From Lachnospiraceae bacterium UBA1201 (GTDB taxonomy: Bacteria; Bacillota; Clostridia; Lachnospirales; Lachnospiraceae): a stretch of 48,658 nt of DNA. Under the pieces are notes generated by a model. That model worked only from the letters and a program-made list of their open reading frames with translations. It was not told the DNA's origin and ran no database searches. The DNA lies in contig DBXX01000023.1 in NCBI GenBank assembly GCA_002309675.1, forward strand, positions 1 through 48,658, written 5' to 3'. Below are positions 8,285 to 17,154 of the stretch, in pieces. Each line of letters starts with the position of its first letter. The stretch's first letter is position 1. The position numbers and the translations under genes were made by a program.

Positions 8285-9889
8285 ATGGGCGTAAAGTACG
8301 TATTTGTCACCGGAGGTGTGGTATCGGGCCTGGGTAAGGGCATCACGGCATCCTGTCTGGGAAGATTGTTGAAGGCACGTGGATTTTCCGTGACCATGCA
8401 GAAGTTTGATCCTTACATCAACATCGATCCGGGAACCATGAACCCGATCCAGCACGGCGAAGTCTATGTGACGGAAGACGGAACGGAGACGGACCTGGAT
8501 CTGGGCCACTACGAGCGGTTCATCGACGAGAACCTGAACCGAAATTCAAACGTGACCACAGGTAAGATCTACGAGGCGGTCCTGATGAAGGAGCGTCACG
8601 GGGACTTCGGCGGCGGTACCGTCCAAGTCATTCCTCATATCACGAACGAGATAAAGAGCCGGTTTTATAAGGGTGAGACGCCGGATGAGAAGCGAATCGC
8701 CATCATCGAGGTCGGCGGTACGACGGGTGATATCGAGAGCCAGCCGTTTCTGGAGGCGATCCGCCAGTTCCGTGCGGACCGCGATCCGGGCGACGTTGTT
8801 CATATCCATGTGACATTGGTGCCGTACCTGCGTTGCAGCGGCGAGCTGAAGACGAAGCCGACGCAGGCTTCGGTGCGCGAACTGCAGAGCCTGGGCCTTA
8901 GGCCGGACATCATCGTCTGCCGTTCCGAGTATCCTCTGACGGATGATATCCGCGCGAAGATCGCTCTGTTCTGCAACGTTTCCGTGGAAAATGTAATACA
9001 GAACCTCGACGTGGAGTATCTGTACGAGGCCCCGCTCGTGATGGAGCGGGAGCACCTGGCGGATGTGGCGCTGAAGGCGCTGAAACTGACCGCGCCGGAG
9101 CCGGACCTGAACGAGTGGAAGCAGCTGGTCGATAATCTGAAACATCCCGAGCACGAGGTGAAGATCGCCGTGGTCGGAAAATATACGCAGTTACACGATT
9201 CCTACCTCAGTGTTGCGGAGGCCTTAAAGCACGGCGGAATCGCCTGCAAGAGCCACGTGGACGTGCTCTGGGTGGACTCCGAGACATTGACCCGGGAAAA
9301 CTGTGCGCAGGTACTGGAGGAAGCGGACGGCATCCTGGTTCCGGGCGGCTTCGGCAAGCGCGGAACGGAGGGCATGATCCTGGCAACACAGTATGCGCGG
9401 GAGAATGGCATTCCTTTCCTGGGCATATGCCTCGGCATGCAGATGGCGATCGTGGAATTCGCACGGAATGTGCTGGGCTATGCGGACGCGAACTCGACCG
9501 AGTTCGATCCCGAAAGCAGCCATCCGATGATCCATATATTGCCCGAGAAGGCACATTTGGAGAACCTGGGCGGAACGCTCCGTCTCGGCGCTTATCCCTG
9601 TCGTCTGGCGACGGACAGCGTGGCGTACACATTGTACGGAAGCGAGTCGATCAGCGAGCGCCATCGTCATCGTTACGAGGTCAATAATGACTATCGCGAG
9701 GCACTCCAGGCAGCCGGCATGAAGATCAGCGGCACCAGCCCCGATGGACATATCGTCGAGATGATCGAGGTCACGGGCCACCCGTACTTCACGGCGACCC
9801 AGGCGCACCCGGAGTTCAAATCCCGCCCGAATAAGGCGCACCCCCTGTTCCGCGGACTGATCGCGGCAGCGGTAAAGCGCAAGAAATGA
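8285..9889 (+). CDS. pyrG: CTP synthase
   Basis: This enzyme aminates UTP to CTP using ATP and glutamine. The N-terminal amidoligase domain opens with KYVFVTGGVVSGLGKGI, and the substrate-binding GGTTGDIESQPFLEAIRQ follows near residue 145. The C-terminal class I amidotransferase has its nucleophile in FLGICLGMQMAIVEFAR and ends with TQAHPEFKSRP carrying the His-Glu pair. The length of 534 residues is normal. GAGGAGG sits at the end of the ANTAR gene, and the two genes abut (TAA then ATG). It closes the run of glutamine-using genes; a T-tract at 9915-9923 follows but I see no convincing terminator stem. Confidence 0.98.
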   Translation: MGVKYVFVTGGVVSGLGKGITASCLGRLLKARGFSVTMQKFDPYINIDPGTMNPIQHGEVYVTEDGTETDLDLGHYERFIDENLNRNSNVTTGKIYEAVLMKERHGDFGGGTVQVIPHITNEIKSRFYKGETPDEKRIAIIEVGGTTGDIESQPFLEAIRQFRADRDPGDVVHIHVTLVPYLRCSGELKTKPTQASVRELQSLGLRPDIIVCRSEYPLTDDIRAKIALFCNVSVENVIQNLDVEYLYEAPLVMEREHLADVALKALKLTAPEPDLNEWKQLVDNLKHPEHEVKIAVVGKYTQLHDSYLSVAEALKHGGIACKSHVDVLWVDSETLTRENCAQVLEEADGILVPGGFGKRGTEGMILATQYARENGIPFLGICLGMQMAIVEFARNVLGYADANSTEFDPESSHPMIHILPEKAHLENLGGTLRLGAYPCRLATDSVAYTLYGSESISERHRHRYEVNNDYREALQAAGMKISGTSPDGHIVEMIEVTGHPYFTATQAHPEFKSRPNKAHPLFRGLIAAAVKRKK

Positions 9890-9924
9890 ATATGTCGAAC
9901 CTGACTGAACCCTCATTTTTTTCG

Positions 9925-9953
9925 TTGACACTGGTTACGAAAACGTTTATAAT
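9925..9953 (+). promoter_or_regulatory. Perfect-consensus promoter with cre-like operator
   Basis: TTGACA (9925-9930) and TATAAT (9948-9953) are both perfect and 17 bases apart. The spacer contains the palindrome AAACGTTT. The 14-mer at 9938-9951 (CGAAAACGTTTATA) fits the CcpA cre consensus with two mismatches, so catabolite control is possible but unproven. It drives the kinase-phosphatase pair that follows. Confidence 0.8.
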
Positions 9954-10037
9954 GTTAACGGTATGTGCTCAAGTAGCACGTTAAACCGGGAAATCTTCCG
10001 AGAAAGATATATTTTGGGGTTCTTGAAAGGATTGACA

Positions 10038-11573
10038 ATGGAAAGAGAGATAGATTTAAGAGAACTGGCGCTCTTGCTTTGGAGAAAGATTTGGCTGATC
10101 GCCTCTGTGGGCATTGTGTGTTTAGTAGCCGGTTTCCTTTGGACCAAGATGTTTATCCCGAAGAAGTATTCTTCGCATATTCAGATCTACGCTCAGAGTA
10201 CATTCAGCGAGGATAACGATAATCAGTTGAATGATATCAGTAAGTCCAAGCAGCTGATCAACACATATATCGAAGTGTTGAAGGATGACGCGGTTATGCT
10301 GTCTGTCGGAAATGAACTGGTTAGTAAGTTCGGTCCCGATAAAATGCGTGAGTGTTTTGTCATGGAGGGCGACAGAATCAAGGAATCCTCTTTGAAGTCA
10401 TGCCTTTCCATCAGCTCTGTAACCGATACGAATGCCATCCGTATCGTTGCTACGACGAAGAATGCCGAGGTTTCCGCGGCTGTTTGTACCGAATTAAGTA
10501 AGCAGGCGAACGGTTTTATCGAGAGAGCGATCAAGCTCGGCGGTATTCGATATATTGATGACTATGAGGTAAAGGTCAATAATTCTCCGGTATCCCCGAA
10601 TGTTAAGAAGAGAGCACTTCTGGCAGGCTTCGCCGGCGCTTTCCTGGTAGCTCTGATCATCATTATCCTCGACCTTATGGATAACACCGTTAAGACGACG
10701 GAAGTACTTTCCGAGAAGTTTAAGAAACCGATCCTCGGAGAGATCCAGAACATCGAAGAGACACAGAAGAGAAGATTCGGAAAACGTAAGGTCAATCTTC
10801 ATGAGAACGAACAGCGGAGGACCTTACTCGATAAGGATATCCCGTTCTATGTAGTTGAAAGCTGCAAATCCCTTCGTACGAATGTAAACTTTGCACTTTC
10901 TACGAATGATAAGAAGGTATTGGCCGTGTCCAGTGCGAACCCTAGCGAAGGTAAGTCCACGACAGCGGCAAACCTTGCGATCACCATGGCAGAGAGCGGT
11001 AAGAAAGTATTGCTCATCGACGCCGATCTTCGTAAGAATGTACAGAATCGTATCTTTAAAGTTAAGAATGAAAAGGGTCTGTCTTCCGTGATCAGCCGCA
11101 TGCATCCTGTTGAGGAATGTATTCAGGCGACCGCAGTTGATAACCTCCACATCATGACCTCCGGTCCGCTTCCGCCGAACCCGTCGGAACTGCTGGCATC
11201 CCGCCAGGCCGGTGAGTTGTTTGATTTCCTTTCGGAGATCTATGACCTCGTTATTATCGACAGCCCGCCTATCTGTGTGGCGACCGATATCCTTACTTTG
11301 GGCGACCGCATCGCCGGTATTCTCCTGGTATTCCGCTACGGTGTAACGACCGAGGAAGATGCAGGTGAAGCCGTTAAACGTGTCGAACTGGCCAATATGA
11401 ACCTGGTTGGTTTTGTATTGAACGGCATCGACGTTAAGACACACGGCGGATACTACAGCAAATACAGTAAGTACAGCACCTATGGTGCCGACAATAATGA
11501 GGGTTCGGAAGAATCCGACTCAGCGAGCGCTTCGAGAACCGCTCCGCAGAGACAGCAATTGAGGAAGAAATAA
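10038..11573 (+). CDS. Bacterial tyrosine kinase fused to Wzz-type membrane adaptor
   Basis: This is a BY-kinase of the polysaccharide co-polymerase type in which the adaptor and kinase parts are one chain. I start at ATG 10038 (MEREIDLREL) because GAAAGGA lies just before it; the upstream ATG at 9963 has no ribosome site and lies only 10 bases after the promoter. Transmembrane helices lie at about residues 16-36 and 192-213. The Walker A motif is ANPSEGKST (300-308), Walker A' is LIDADLRKN (326-334) and Walker B is LVIIDSPP (404-411). The tail has clustered tyrosines (472, 473, 476, 479, 482) for autophosphorylation. The cognate phosphatase starts right after the stop. No glycosyltransferases, flippase or polymerase are in the window. 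Confidence 0.93.
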   Translation: MEREIDLRELALLLWRKIWLIASVGIVCLVAGFLWTKMFIPKKYSSHIQIYAQSTFSEDNDNQLNDISKSKQLINTYIEVLKDDAVMLSVGNELVSKFGPDKMRECFVMEGDRIKESSLKSCLSISSVTDTNAIRIVATTKNAEVSAAVCTELSKQANGFIERAIKLGGIRYIDDYEVKVNNSPVSPNVKKRALLAGFAGAFLVALIIIILDLMDNTVKTTEVLSEKFKKPILGEIQNIEETQKRRFGKRKVNLHENEQRRTLLDKDIPFYVVESCKSLRTNVNFALSTNDKKVLAVSSANPSEGKSTTAANLAITMAESGKKVLLIDADLRKNVQNRIFKVKNEKGLSSVISRMHPVEECIQATAVDNLHIMTSGPLPPNPSELLASRQAGELFDFLSEIYDLVIIDSPPICVATDILTLGDRIAGILLVFRYGVTTEEDAGEAVKRVELANMNLVGFVLNGIDVKTHGGYYSKYSKYSTYGADNNEGSEESDSASASRTAPQRQQLRKK

Positions 11574-12242
11574 ATGATCGAAGCACACATTCACATACTG
11601 CCGGGCATCGATGACGGCAGTGACAGCGTGGAAACATCCCAAAAGATGATGGAGATCCTGCGTCAGCAGGGGGTAGACCGCATCATTGCGACTCCGCATT
11701 TCTACGCGCATCGTGAAAAAGATGTTGAGACATTTCTCGCTAAACGCGACGCAGCATTTGATGCACTCGGGCGCCCGGATAACATGAGACTGGGCGCCGA
11801 GGTGCGCATCGAACAGGGCGTATCTCTGCTTCCCGGAATCGAGAAACTGGCATTTGAGGGAAGTGACCTTATTTTGATGGAGTTCCCGTATGCGAAGTTC
11901 GCGCCGTGGATGATTGAGGAAGTATATAACCTCGCAGATAACCATGGTTTAACACCCATCCTTGCCCATGTTCACCGGTATTTCGATTTTTTCACCGACG
12001 ATCAGATCAACCGCGTTTTAGCTATGAGCGGCGTGATCTTCCAGGCGAATAATGAATATTTGGAGACACGTATAGAAAAGAAGATGATCAAAGGCCTTCT
12101 GAAGGATGGTTATCCTTTGATTTTCGGATCGGATGCGCATAACCTCGACAGTCGCAGACCCAACTGGGATCGCCTCGTGAAGAAAACGAAGAGTGTCTAT
12201 ATCGAAGAGGCCATGGAACTGCTTCGTAAACATTTGGATTGA
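11574..12242 (+). CDS. CpsB/YwqE-family PHP tyrosine-protein phosphatase
   Basis: This is a metal-dependent phosphatase of the PHP superfamily that removes phosphate from the C-terminal tyrosines of BY-kinases. The N-terminus EAHIHILPGIDDGSDS carries the first His-x-His metal ligands and the DDG signature. IIATPHFYAHRE supplies the next histidine, PILAHVHRYF another, and IFGSDAHNLDSR the final Asp/His pair near residue 187. The length of 222 residues is slightly short of the usual 240-260 but all metal motifs are present. Its ATG begins at the base after the kinase stop, so the two form a kinase/phosphatase unit. Confidence 0.92.
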   Translation: MIEAHIHILPGIDDGSDSVETSQKMMEILRQQGVDRIIATPHFYAHREKDVETFLAKRDAAFDALGRPDNMRLGAEVRIEQGVSLLPGIEKLAFEGSDLILMEFPYAKFAPWMIEEVYNLADNHGLTPILAHVHRYFDFFTDDQINRVLAMSGVIFQANNEYLETRIEKKMIKGLLKDGYPLIFGSDAHNLDSRRPNWDRLVKKTKSVYIEEAMELLRKHLD

Positions 12243-12259
12243 ATTTTTAAAATTTCCTC

Positions 12260-12288
12260 TTGACATTCAAAAAAATCAGTGGTATTGT
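12260..12288 (+). promoter_or_regulatory. Promoter of the trp operon leader
   Basis: TTGACA at 12260-12265 is perfect; TATTGT at 12283-12288 lies 17 bases further. Transcription would begin near 12295, just ahead of the T-box leader. Confidence 0.7.
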
Positions 12289-12294
12289 AACAAA

Positions 12295-12590
12295 AAAGAA
12301 TATAACACCAAATCCGATGAGCAAAAAAAGTAGCATTTGTTTTGTCATCCCAGAGAGTCGCGCAGAGGTGAGAGCGCGGTATGAACGGCAGTTGTGAATG
12401 GTTTTGTGAGGAGCAGGGTGAACCGTAAGAAGTAGCCTGAGCCGTGATCCCGCGTAAAGGGAAGAGATATAAGGTCCGAAGGATCCGTATCTTGTGAGTG
12501 GGTCGTATGTATACGATCAAAAAGGGTGGCACCGCGATTATTATCGTCCCTTGAAGCACACAGAAGCTTCGATGGGATGTTTTTTTTGCC
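12295..12590 (+). promoter_or_regulatory. T-box leader sensing uncharged tRNA-Trp
   Basis: The hallmark AGGGTGGCACCGCG lies at 12523-12536, with its antiterminator partner CGTCCCTT at 12545-12552. The bulge UGGC would pair with the acceptor end GCCA, that is, a tRNA with G73, which fits bacterial tRNA-Trp. A TGG codon at 12399-12401 in the stem I region is the best specifier candidate; another TGG at 12499-12501 lies too close to the T-box. The downstream operon is trpEGDCFBA, which agrees. Exact stem I pairing was not computed. Confidence 0.92.
12545..12587 (+). terminator. T-box terminator hairpin
   Basis: CGTCCC (12545-12550) pairs with GGGATG (12574-12579), and GAAGC (12553-12557) pairs with GCTTC (12566-12570), followed by an eight-T run. 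The 5' arm is shared with the T-box antiterminator, so the two structures exclude each other. Confidence 0.85.
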
Positions 12591-12668
12591 TAAATCCCGA
12601 TCGAAGGAAGCCCGCGTAAGCGGAGCACACGTATCTGAGTCTGCACGAAATGTGCAAAGGAGGTCGCT

Positions 12669-14132
12669 ATGATCAAACCGTCGATCGAAGAAATCAAAGC
12701 TCTGGCGCAGGAGGGTAAATACCGCGTGGTACCGGTGGTCCGGGAACTGCTTTCGGATCGTTTTACACCGGTCGAAGTGCTGCGGGTGCTGAAGAAAGCA
12801 TCGAAGCACGCCTATCTTTTGGAGTCCGCGACTGAGTCGGTCGGCACCGGACATTACACGTTCCTCGGATTTGAACCGAAGTTGCAGGTCTACTGCAAAA
12901 ACGGGGAAATGACCATCGGGGACCGGACATTTGCCACAAAGAACCCTTCGGACGAGATCCGCAAGGTTCTCGCAGATTATAAGAGCCCGAAACTGCCGGG
13001 CTTCCCGCCGTTCACCGGCGGACTGGTAGGATACTTCTCCTACGATTTTCTGGGCTATGAAGAGCCGAAGGCGAAGACCGTAGCAGAGGACACGGAGGAC
13101 TTCCGTGATCTGGATCTGATGCTGTTCGATAAGGTCATCTGCTTCGATAATTTCTTTAAGAAGCTGCTGCTGATCACAAACATGCCGCTCACGAATATCG
13201 AAGAGAACTACGAAAAGGCGATCCGTGAACTGGACGAACTCGCGAACCTCATCAAATACGGTGAGAAGGCGGAAGATGAGCCCGGCCATCTGACCGGCGA
13301 GGTCACGCCGATGTTCAATGAAGAGCAGTTCTGCGCCATGGTAGAAAAGGCAAAGCACCACATCTTCGAGGGAGACATCTTCCAGATCGTGCTTTCGAAC
13401 CGCCTGGCAGCCCCGTTTGAGGGAACACTGCTGAACACCTACCGGATGCTGCGAACCATCAATCCTTCGCCGTATATGTTCTATTTCAGCGGCACGGATG
13501 TGGAGATCGCCGGAGCGTCGCCCGAGACTCTGGTGAAGCTCGAGGACGGCATCCTGCATACATTTCCCCTGGCGGGCACCCGCCCGAGAGGAAAGTCGGA
13601 CGCCGAGGATAAGCGGCTCGAGCAGGAACTCCTGGCCGATGAAAAGGAACTGGCAGAGCACAACATGCTCGTGGACCTGGGCCGCAACGACCTGGGCCGC
13701 GTGAGCCGGTTCGGAACGGTCGAAGTGGAACGACTTCGGGACGTGGTTCGTTACTCGCACGTCATGCACATCGGTTCGACGGTGCGCGGCCGAATCCGCG
13801 AGGATAAGGATGCGCTCGATGCGATCTCGGCAGTGCTGCCGGCAGGAACGCTTTCCGGAGCGCCGAAGATCCGCGCCATGCAACTCATCGGCGAATTGGA
13901 GAACAACAAGCGAGGTATCTACGGAGGCGCGGTCGGCTATGTGGCATTTAACGGCGACATGGACACCTGCATCGCCATCCGTCTGGCTTACCGAAAGAAC
14001 GGAAAAGTCTTCGCCAGAAGCGGCGCCGGCATCGTAGCCGACTCCGTACCGAAGACCGAATATCAGGAGTGCATCAATAAGGCGGCAGCCGTGATCAGCG
14101 CCCTGAAGAAAGCGGAGGAGATCGACGGATGA
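12669..14132 (+). CDS. trpE: Anthranilate synthase component I
   Basis: This subunit converts chorismate plus ammonia (from TrpG) to anthranilate, the first committed step to tryptophan. It has the chorismate-binding blocks EGDIFQIVLSNRL near residue 235, PSPYMFYF near 270 and HIGSTVRGRI followed by LPAGTLSGAPKIRAMQLI at about 390-408. An N-terminal LLES motif (YLLESATES, about residue 53) is the usual Trp feedback site. The length of 487 residues is normal. AAAGGAGG lies 6-7 bases before the ATG. Its TGA overlaps the ATG of trpG (ATGA), coupling the two subunits. Confidence 0.97.
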   Translation: MIKPSIEEIKALAQEGKYRVVPVVRELLSDRFTPVEVLRVLKKASKHAYLLESATESVGTGHYTFLGFEPKLQVYCKNGEMTIGDRTFATKNPSDEIRKVLADYKSPKLPGFPPFTGGLVGYFSYDFLGYEEPKAKTVAEDTEDFRDLDLMLFDKVICFDNFFKKLLLITNMPLTNIEENYEKAIRELDELANLIKYGEKAEDEPGHLTGEVTPMFNEEQFCAMVEKAKHHIFEGDIFQIVLSNRLAAPFEGTLLNTYRMLRTINPSPYMFYFSGTDVEIAGASPETLVKLEDGILHTFPLAGTRPRGKSDAEDKRLEQELLADEKELAEHNMLVDLGRNDLGRVSRFGTVEVERLRDVVRYSHVMHIGSTVRGRIREDKDALDAISAVLPAGTLSGAPKIRAMQLIGELENNKRGIYGGAVGYVAFNGDMDTCIAIRLAYRKNGKVFARSGAGIVADSVPKTEYQECINKAAAVISALKKAEEIDG

Positions 14133-14695
14133 TAATACTTATCGATAATTACGACAGCTTTTCTTATAATCTGTTCCAGCTCGTCGGCGAACTTCGTCCT
14201 GACATTCAGGTGATCAAAAATGACGCTTACACGGTCGAAGAAATCTTAGCGATGAAGCCCGAGAAGGTCATCCTTTCCCCGGGCCCCGGACGTCCGGAGG
14301 ACGCGGGCGTGACGCTGGAAGCGGCGCGGGAGCTGGGAAAGAAGATCCCGACCCTGGGCGTGTGCCTGGGACATCAGGCTATCTGTGCAGCCTTCGGGGC
14401 TACGGTGACCTACGCGAAGCAGCTGATGCACGGCAAACAGTCCATCGCGACGATCGACACGGACAGCCCGATCTTTCAGGGTCTGCCGCAGCAGATCCCC
14501 GTGGCGCGCTACCATTCATTGGCCGCGGATAAAGATACGATACCAGAGGCCTTAAAGGTCATCGCGAAGACCGAAGACGGCGAGGTCATGGCGGTAGCCC
14601 ATAAAGAATATCCGATCTACGGATTGCAATTCCATCCCGAGTCGATCCTGACTCCGGACGGCAGAACCATAATCAAAAACTTTTTAGAGATGTAG
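14129..14695 (+). CDS. trpG: Anthranilate synthase component II (glutamine amidotransferase)
   Basis: This class I glutamine amidotransferase supplies ammonia to TrpE. It begins IILIDNYDSFSYNLFQLVGE, has the oxyanion region LSPGPGRPEDAG, the nucleophile in LGVCLGHQAICAAFG near residue 80, and the His-Glu pair in GLQFHPESILTPDG near residue 170. The length of 188 residues is that of a free-standing subunit; the gene is not fused to trpD. In some Firmicutes the same chain also serves folate synthesis (PabA), but no pab genes are seen here. Confidence 0.96.
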   Translation: MIILIDNYDSFSYNLFQLVGELRPDIQVIKNDAYTVEEILAMKPEKVILSPGPGRPEDAGVTLEAARELGKKIPTLGVCLGHQAICAAFGATVTYAKQLMHGKQSIATIDTDSPIFQGLPQQIPVARYHSLAADKDTIPEALKVIAKTEDGEVMAVAHKEYPIYGLQFHPESILTPDGRTIIKNFLEM

Positions 14696-14710
14696 AAGGA
14701 GGATTTACAA

Positions 14711-15730
14711 ATGATCCAGGAAGCACTTATTGCATTGATTTCCAAACAGGACCTGACTTACGAGCAGGCATACGGCGTTATGAACGAGATCATGAGCGGC
14801 ATGACCACACCGACGCAGAACGCGGCGTTTTTGGCAGCCCTCACCACGAAGAGCACGAAGGCAGAGACCATCGACGAGATCTCAGGCTGCGCGGCAGCGA
14901 TGCGTGACCACGCACTGAAGGTGACTCCCGGTATGGAGGTCATGGAGATCGTCGGAACCGGCGGAGATAAAGCCAACAGCTTCAACATTTCCACCACGAC
15001 CGCATTCGTTATGGCAGCTGCCGGCATCAAGGTCGCAAAGCACGGTAACCGCGCGGCTTCCTCGATGTCAGGAACAGCGGACTGCTTAGAGGCTCTCGGG
15101 GTCAATATCCAGCAGGATCCGGAGAAGGCAGTCGAGCTTTTGAACAGCGTCGGCATGTGCTTCTTATTCGCACAGAAGTATCACACCTCCATGAAATATG
15201 TCGGAGCCATTCGTAAGGAACTGGGCTTCCGTACCGTATTCAATATATTGGGCCCCATTACGAACCCGGCGAGCCCGACCTATCAGCTGCTGGGCGTATA
15301 TGATGAAGCGCTCGTAGAGCCGCTGGCACAGGTTCTGACCAGCCTCGGCGTAAAGCGCGGCATGGTCGTTTACGGCCTGGATAAACTGGACGAGATCTCC
15401 CTCTCCAGCCCGACGAAGATCTGCGAGTTCAACGACGGAAAGTACATCACCTACGTGATCAAGCCCGAGGACTTCGGTTTCGAGCGTTGCTTCAAGGAAG
15501 ACCTGGTGGGTGGAACTGCGGCGGAAAATGCGCAGATCACCCGTGACATCCTGAGCGGAAAACTGCAGGGGCCGAAGCGTAACGCGGTTCTGATGAATGC
15601 CGGTGCGGCGCTGTATATTGCCCGTAAGGCGGACAGCATGCGCGAGGGCATCCTGATGGCGGCAGACCTGATCGACACAGGAAAAGCATACGAGAAACTG
15701 GAGCAGTTTATTACGGAGAGCAATCGCTGA
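14711..15730 (+). CDS. trpD: Anthranilate phosphoribosyltransferase
   Basis: This enzyme transfers phosphoribose from PRPP to anthranilate. The signature GTGGDKANSFNISTTTAFV lies near residue 80, with KHGNRAASSMSGTADCLEALG following near 107, both binding PRPP and anthranilate. The later segment FRTVFNILGPITNPA is also typical. The length is 339 residues. An AAGGAGG site precedes the ATG. The stop TGA shares its last base with the ATG of trpC. Confidence 0.97.
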   Translation: MIQEALIALISKQDLTYEQAYGVMNEIMSGMTTPTQNAAFLAALTTKSTKAETIDEISGCAAAMRDHALKVTPGMEVMEIVGTGGDKANSFNISTTTAFVMAAAGIKVAKHGNRAASSMSGTADCLEALGVNIQQDPEKAVELLNSVGMCFLFAQKYHTSMKYVGAIRKELGFRTVFNILGPITNPASPTYQLLGVYDEALVEPLAQVLTSLGVKRGMVVYGLDKLDEISLSSPTKICEFNDGKYITYVIKPEDFGFERCFKEDLVGGTAAENAQITRDILSGKLQGPKRNAVLMNAGAALYIARKADSMREGILMAADLIDTGKAYEKLEQFITESNR

Positions 15731-16515
15731 TGAATACCATTTTAGATACCATCGCGGCGTACGCGAGAGAGCGTGTGGCGCAGGATCAGAAGGAAGCTTC
15801 GTTTGAGGAAGTGAAGGCGGCGGCCTTGGCGCTGAAGAAAGGCGAACACCGGTTTGCCGCGGCCATCGCAAAGCCCGGCCTGTCCTTCATCTGCGAGGTG
15901 AAGAAGGCATCGCCCTCGAAGGGCATCATTTCCGAGGACTTCCCCTACCTTTCGATCGCGAGAGAGTACGAGCAGGCAGGCGCGGATGCGATCAGCTGCC
16001 TGACGGAGCCGAAGTGGTTTTTAGGCTCGGATGACATCTTTTGCGAAGTGCGAAAGACGGTGGCGATCCCGATGATTCGCAAGGATTTCGTTGTGGACCC
16101 GTACCAGATCTTCCAGGCGAAGCTCATGGGCGCGGACGCCGTGCTCCTGATCTGCTCACTTCTGGACACGGAAACGATCGCAGCGGATCTGGCCATCTGC
16201 GAGCAGCTGGGGCTGGATGCCCTGGTGGAGACGCACGACGAGAAGGAGATCGAAAGCGCGATCGAGGCGGGTGCAAAGATCATCGGGGTCAATAACCGCA
16301 ATTTAAAGGATTTCTCCGTCGATTTTGAGAACGCACGCAGACTGCGTCACCTCATACCCGAAAACTGCCTCTACGTGGCTGAGAGCGGCGTTTCCGCGGC
16401 TTCGGATGCCAGACTCCTGCGGGAGATCGGCGCGGACGGTGTCCTGATCGGGGAGATGCTGATGCGCGCGACGGATAAACGGGCGCTTCTGGCTGAAATG
16501 AGAGAGAAGAGGTAA
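15730..16515 (+). CDS. trpC: Indole-3-glycerol-phosphate synthase
   Basis: This TIM-barrel enzyme closes the indole ring, forming indole-3-glycerol phosphate from CdRP. Family motifs in order are CEVKKASPSKG (active-site Lys near residue 56), IRKDFVVDPYQIFQAKLMGADA near 118, IIGVNNRNLKDFSVD near 190, and VAESGVSAASDARLLREIGADG near 218 in the phosphate-binding end. The length of 261 residues is normal for the monofunctional form; the isomerase is encoded separately next door. Confidence 0.97.
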   Translation: MNTILDTIAAYARERVAQDQKEASFEEVKAAALALKKGEHRFAAAIAKPGLSFICEVKKASPSKGIISEDFPYLSIAREYEQAGADAISCLTEPKWFLGSDDIFCEVRKTVAIPMIRKDFVVDPYQIFQAKLMGADAVLLICSLLDTETIAADLAICEQLGLDALVETHDEKEIESAIEAGAKIIGVNNRNLKDFSVDFENARRLRHLIPENCLYVAESGVSAASDARLLREIGADGVLIGEMLMRATDKRALLAEMREKR

Positions 16516-16518
16516 ACT

Positions 16519-17136
16519 ATGACGAAGATCAAAATATGCGGCGTGCGTCGCTTAGAGGACATCGAAGTCGCGAACCGGTACCTGCCGGATTACGTCGGTT
16601 TCATGTTCGTTCCGACGAGCCGTCGCCATATCTCGCTGAAGGAGGCCATCGAACTCCGCTCGGAACTCAAGACCTACGTGCAGACCGTCGGCGTTTTTCA
16701 GAACCAGGATCTGGATTACATCTGCGAGATCGCCGGAAACGACGTGATCGATGTCATTCAGTTGCATGGAAGCGAAGATGCGGACTTCATACGCGAGGTG
16801 CAGAAACGGACCGGGCTTCCGGTCATCAAGGCCTTCCGCGTTGAGAACGAGGAGGTCCTTAAGGCGGCAAAGGAAAGCCCTGCCGATTTCGTCCTTTTGG
16901 ACAATGGAACCGGCGGAACCGGACAGACCTTCGACTGGGCGCTTCTGGAAGGATTTCCCCATCCGTACTTTATGGCGGGCGGTCTGTCACCGGAGAACAT
17001 TTCGAAAGCGATCAAACGTTTCGAACCGTACGGTGTGGATGTAAGCTCCGGCGTGGAGACCGACGGATTTAAGGATCCGGAGAAAGTACGCACCTTTATC
17101 GGCTGGGTCCGTGAGGCGGATGCAGACGGGACATGA
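16519..17136 (+). CDS. trpF: Phosphoribosylanthranilate isomerase
   Basis: This enzyme performs the Amadori rearrangement of PRA to CdRP. The N-terminus KIKICGVRRLEDIEVANR carries the catalytic Cys in the KICG motif. The catalytic Asp lies in FVLLDNGTGGTGQTFDW near residue 125, and MAGGLSPENI and GVDVSSGVETDGFKDPEKV follow. It is 205 residues long and starts 3 bases after trpC, with AGAGAAGAGG at the trpC end as ribosome site. Confidence 0.96.
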   Translation: MTKIKICGVRRLEDIEVANRYLPDYVGFMFVPTSRRHISLKEAIELRSELKTYVQTVGVFQNQDLDYICEIAGNDVIDVIQLHGSEDADFIREVQKRTGLPVIKAFRVENEEVLKAAKESPADFVLLDNGTGGTGQTFDWALLEGFPHPYFMAGGLSPENISKAIKRFEPYGVDVSSGVETDGFKDPEKVRTFIGWVREADADGT

Positions 17137-17154
17137 GAAAAAGAGGTAGAGCAA

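Noticed and set aside
9963..10037. N-terminal extension of the tyrosine kinase from ATG 9963
   Set aside because: It begins only 10 bases after the -10 box with no ribosome site; ATG 10038 has GAAAGGA before it.
12345..13883. 512-residue minus-strand frame across the T-box and trpE
   Set aside because: It is antisense to a clear trpE and a T-box leader; Arg/His-rich product with no family pattern.
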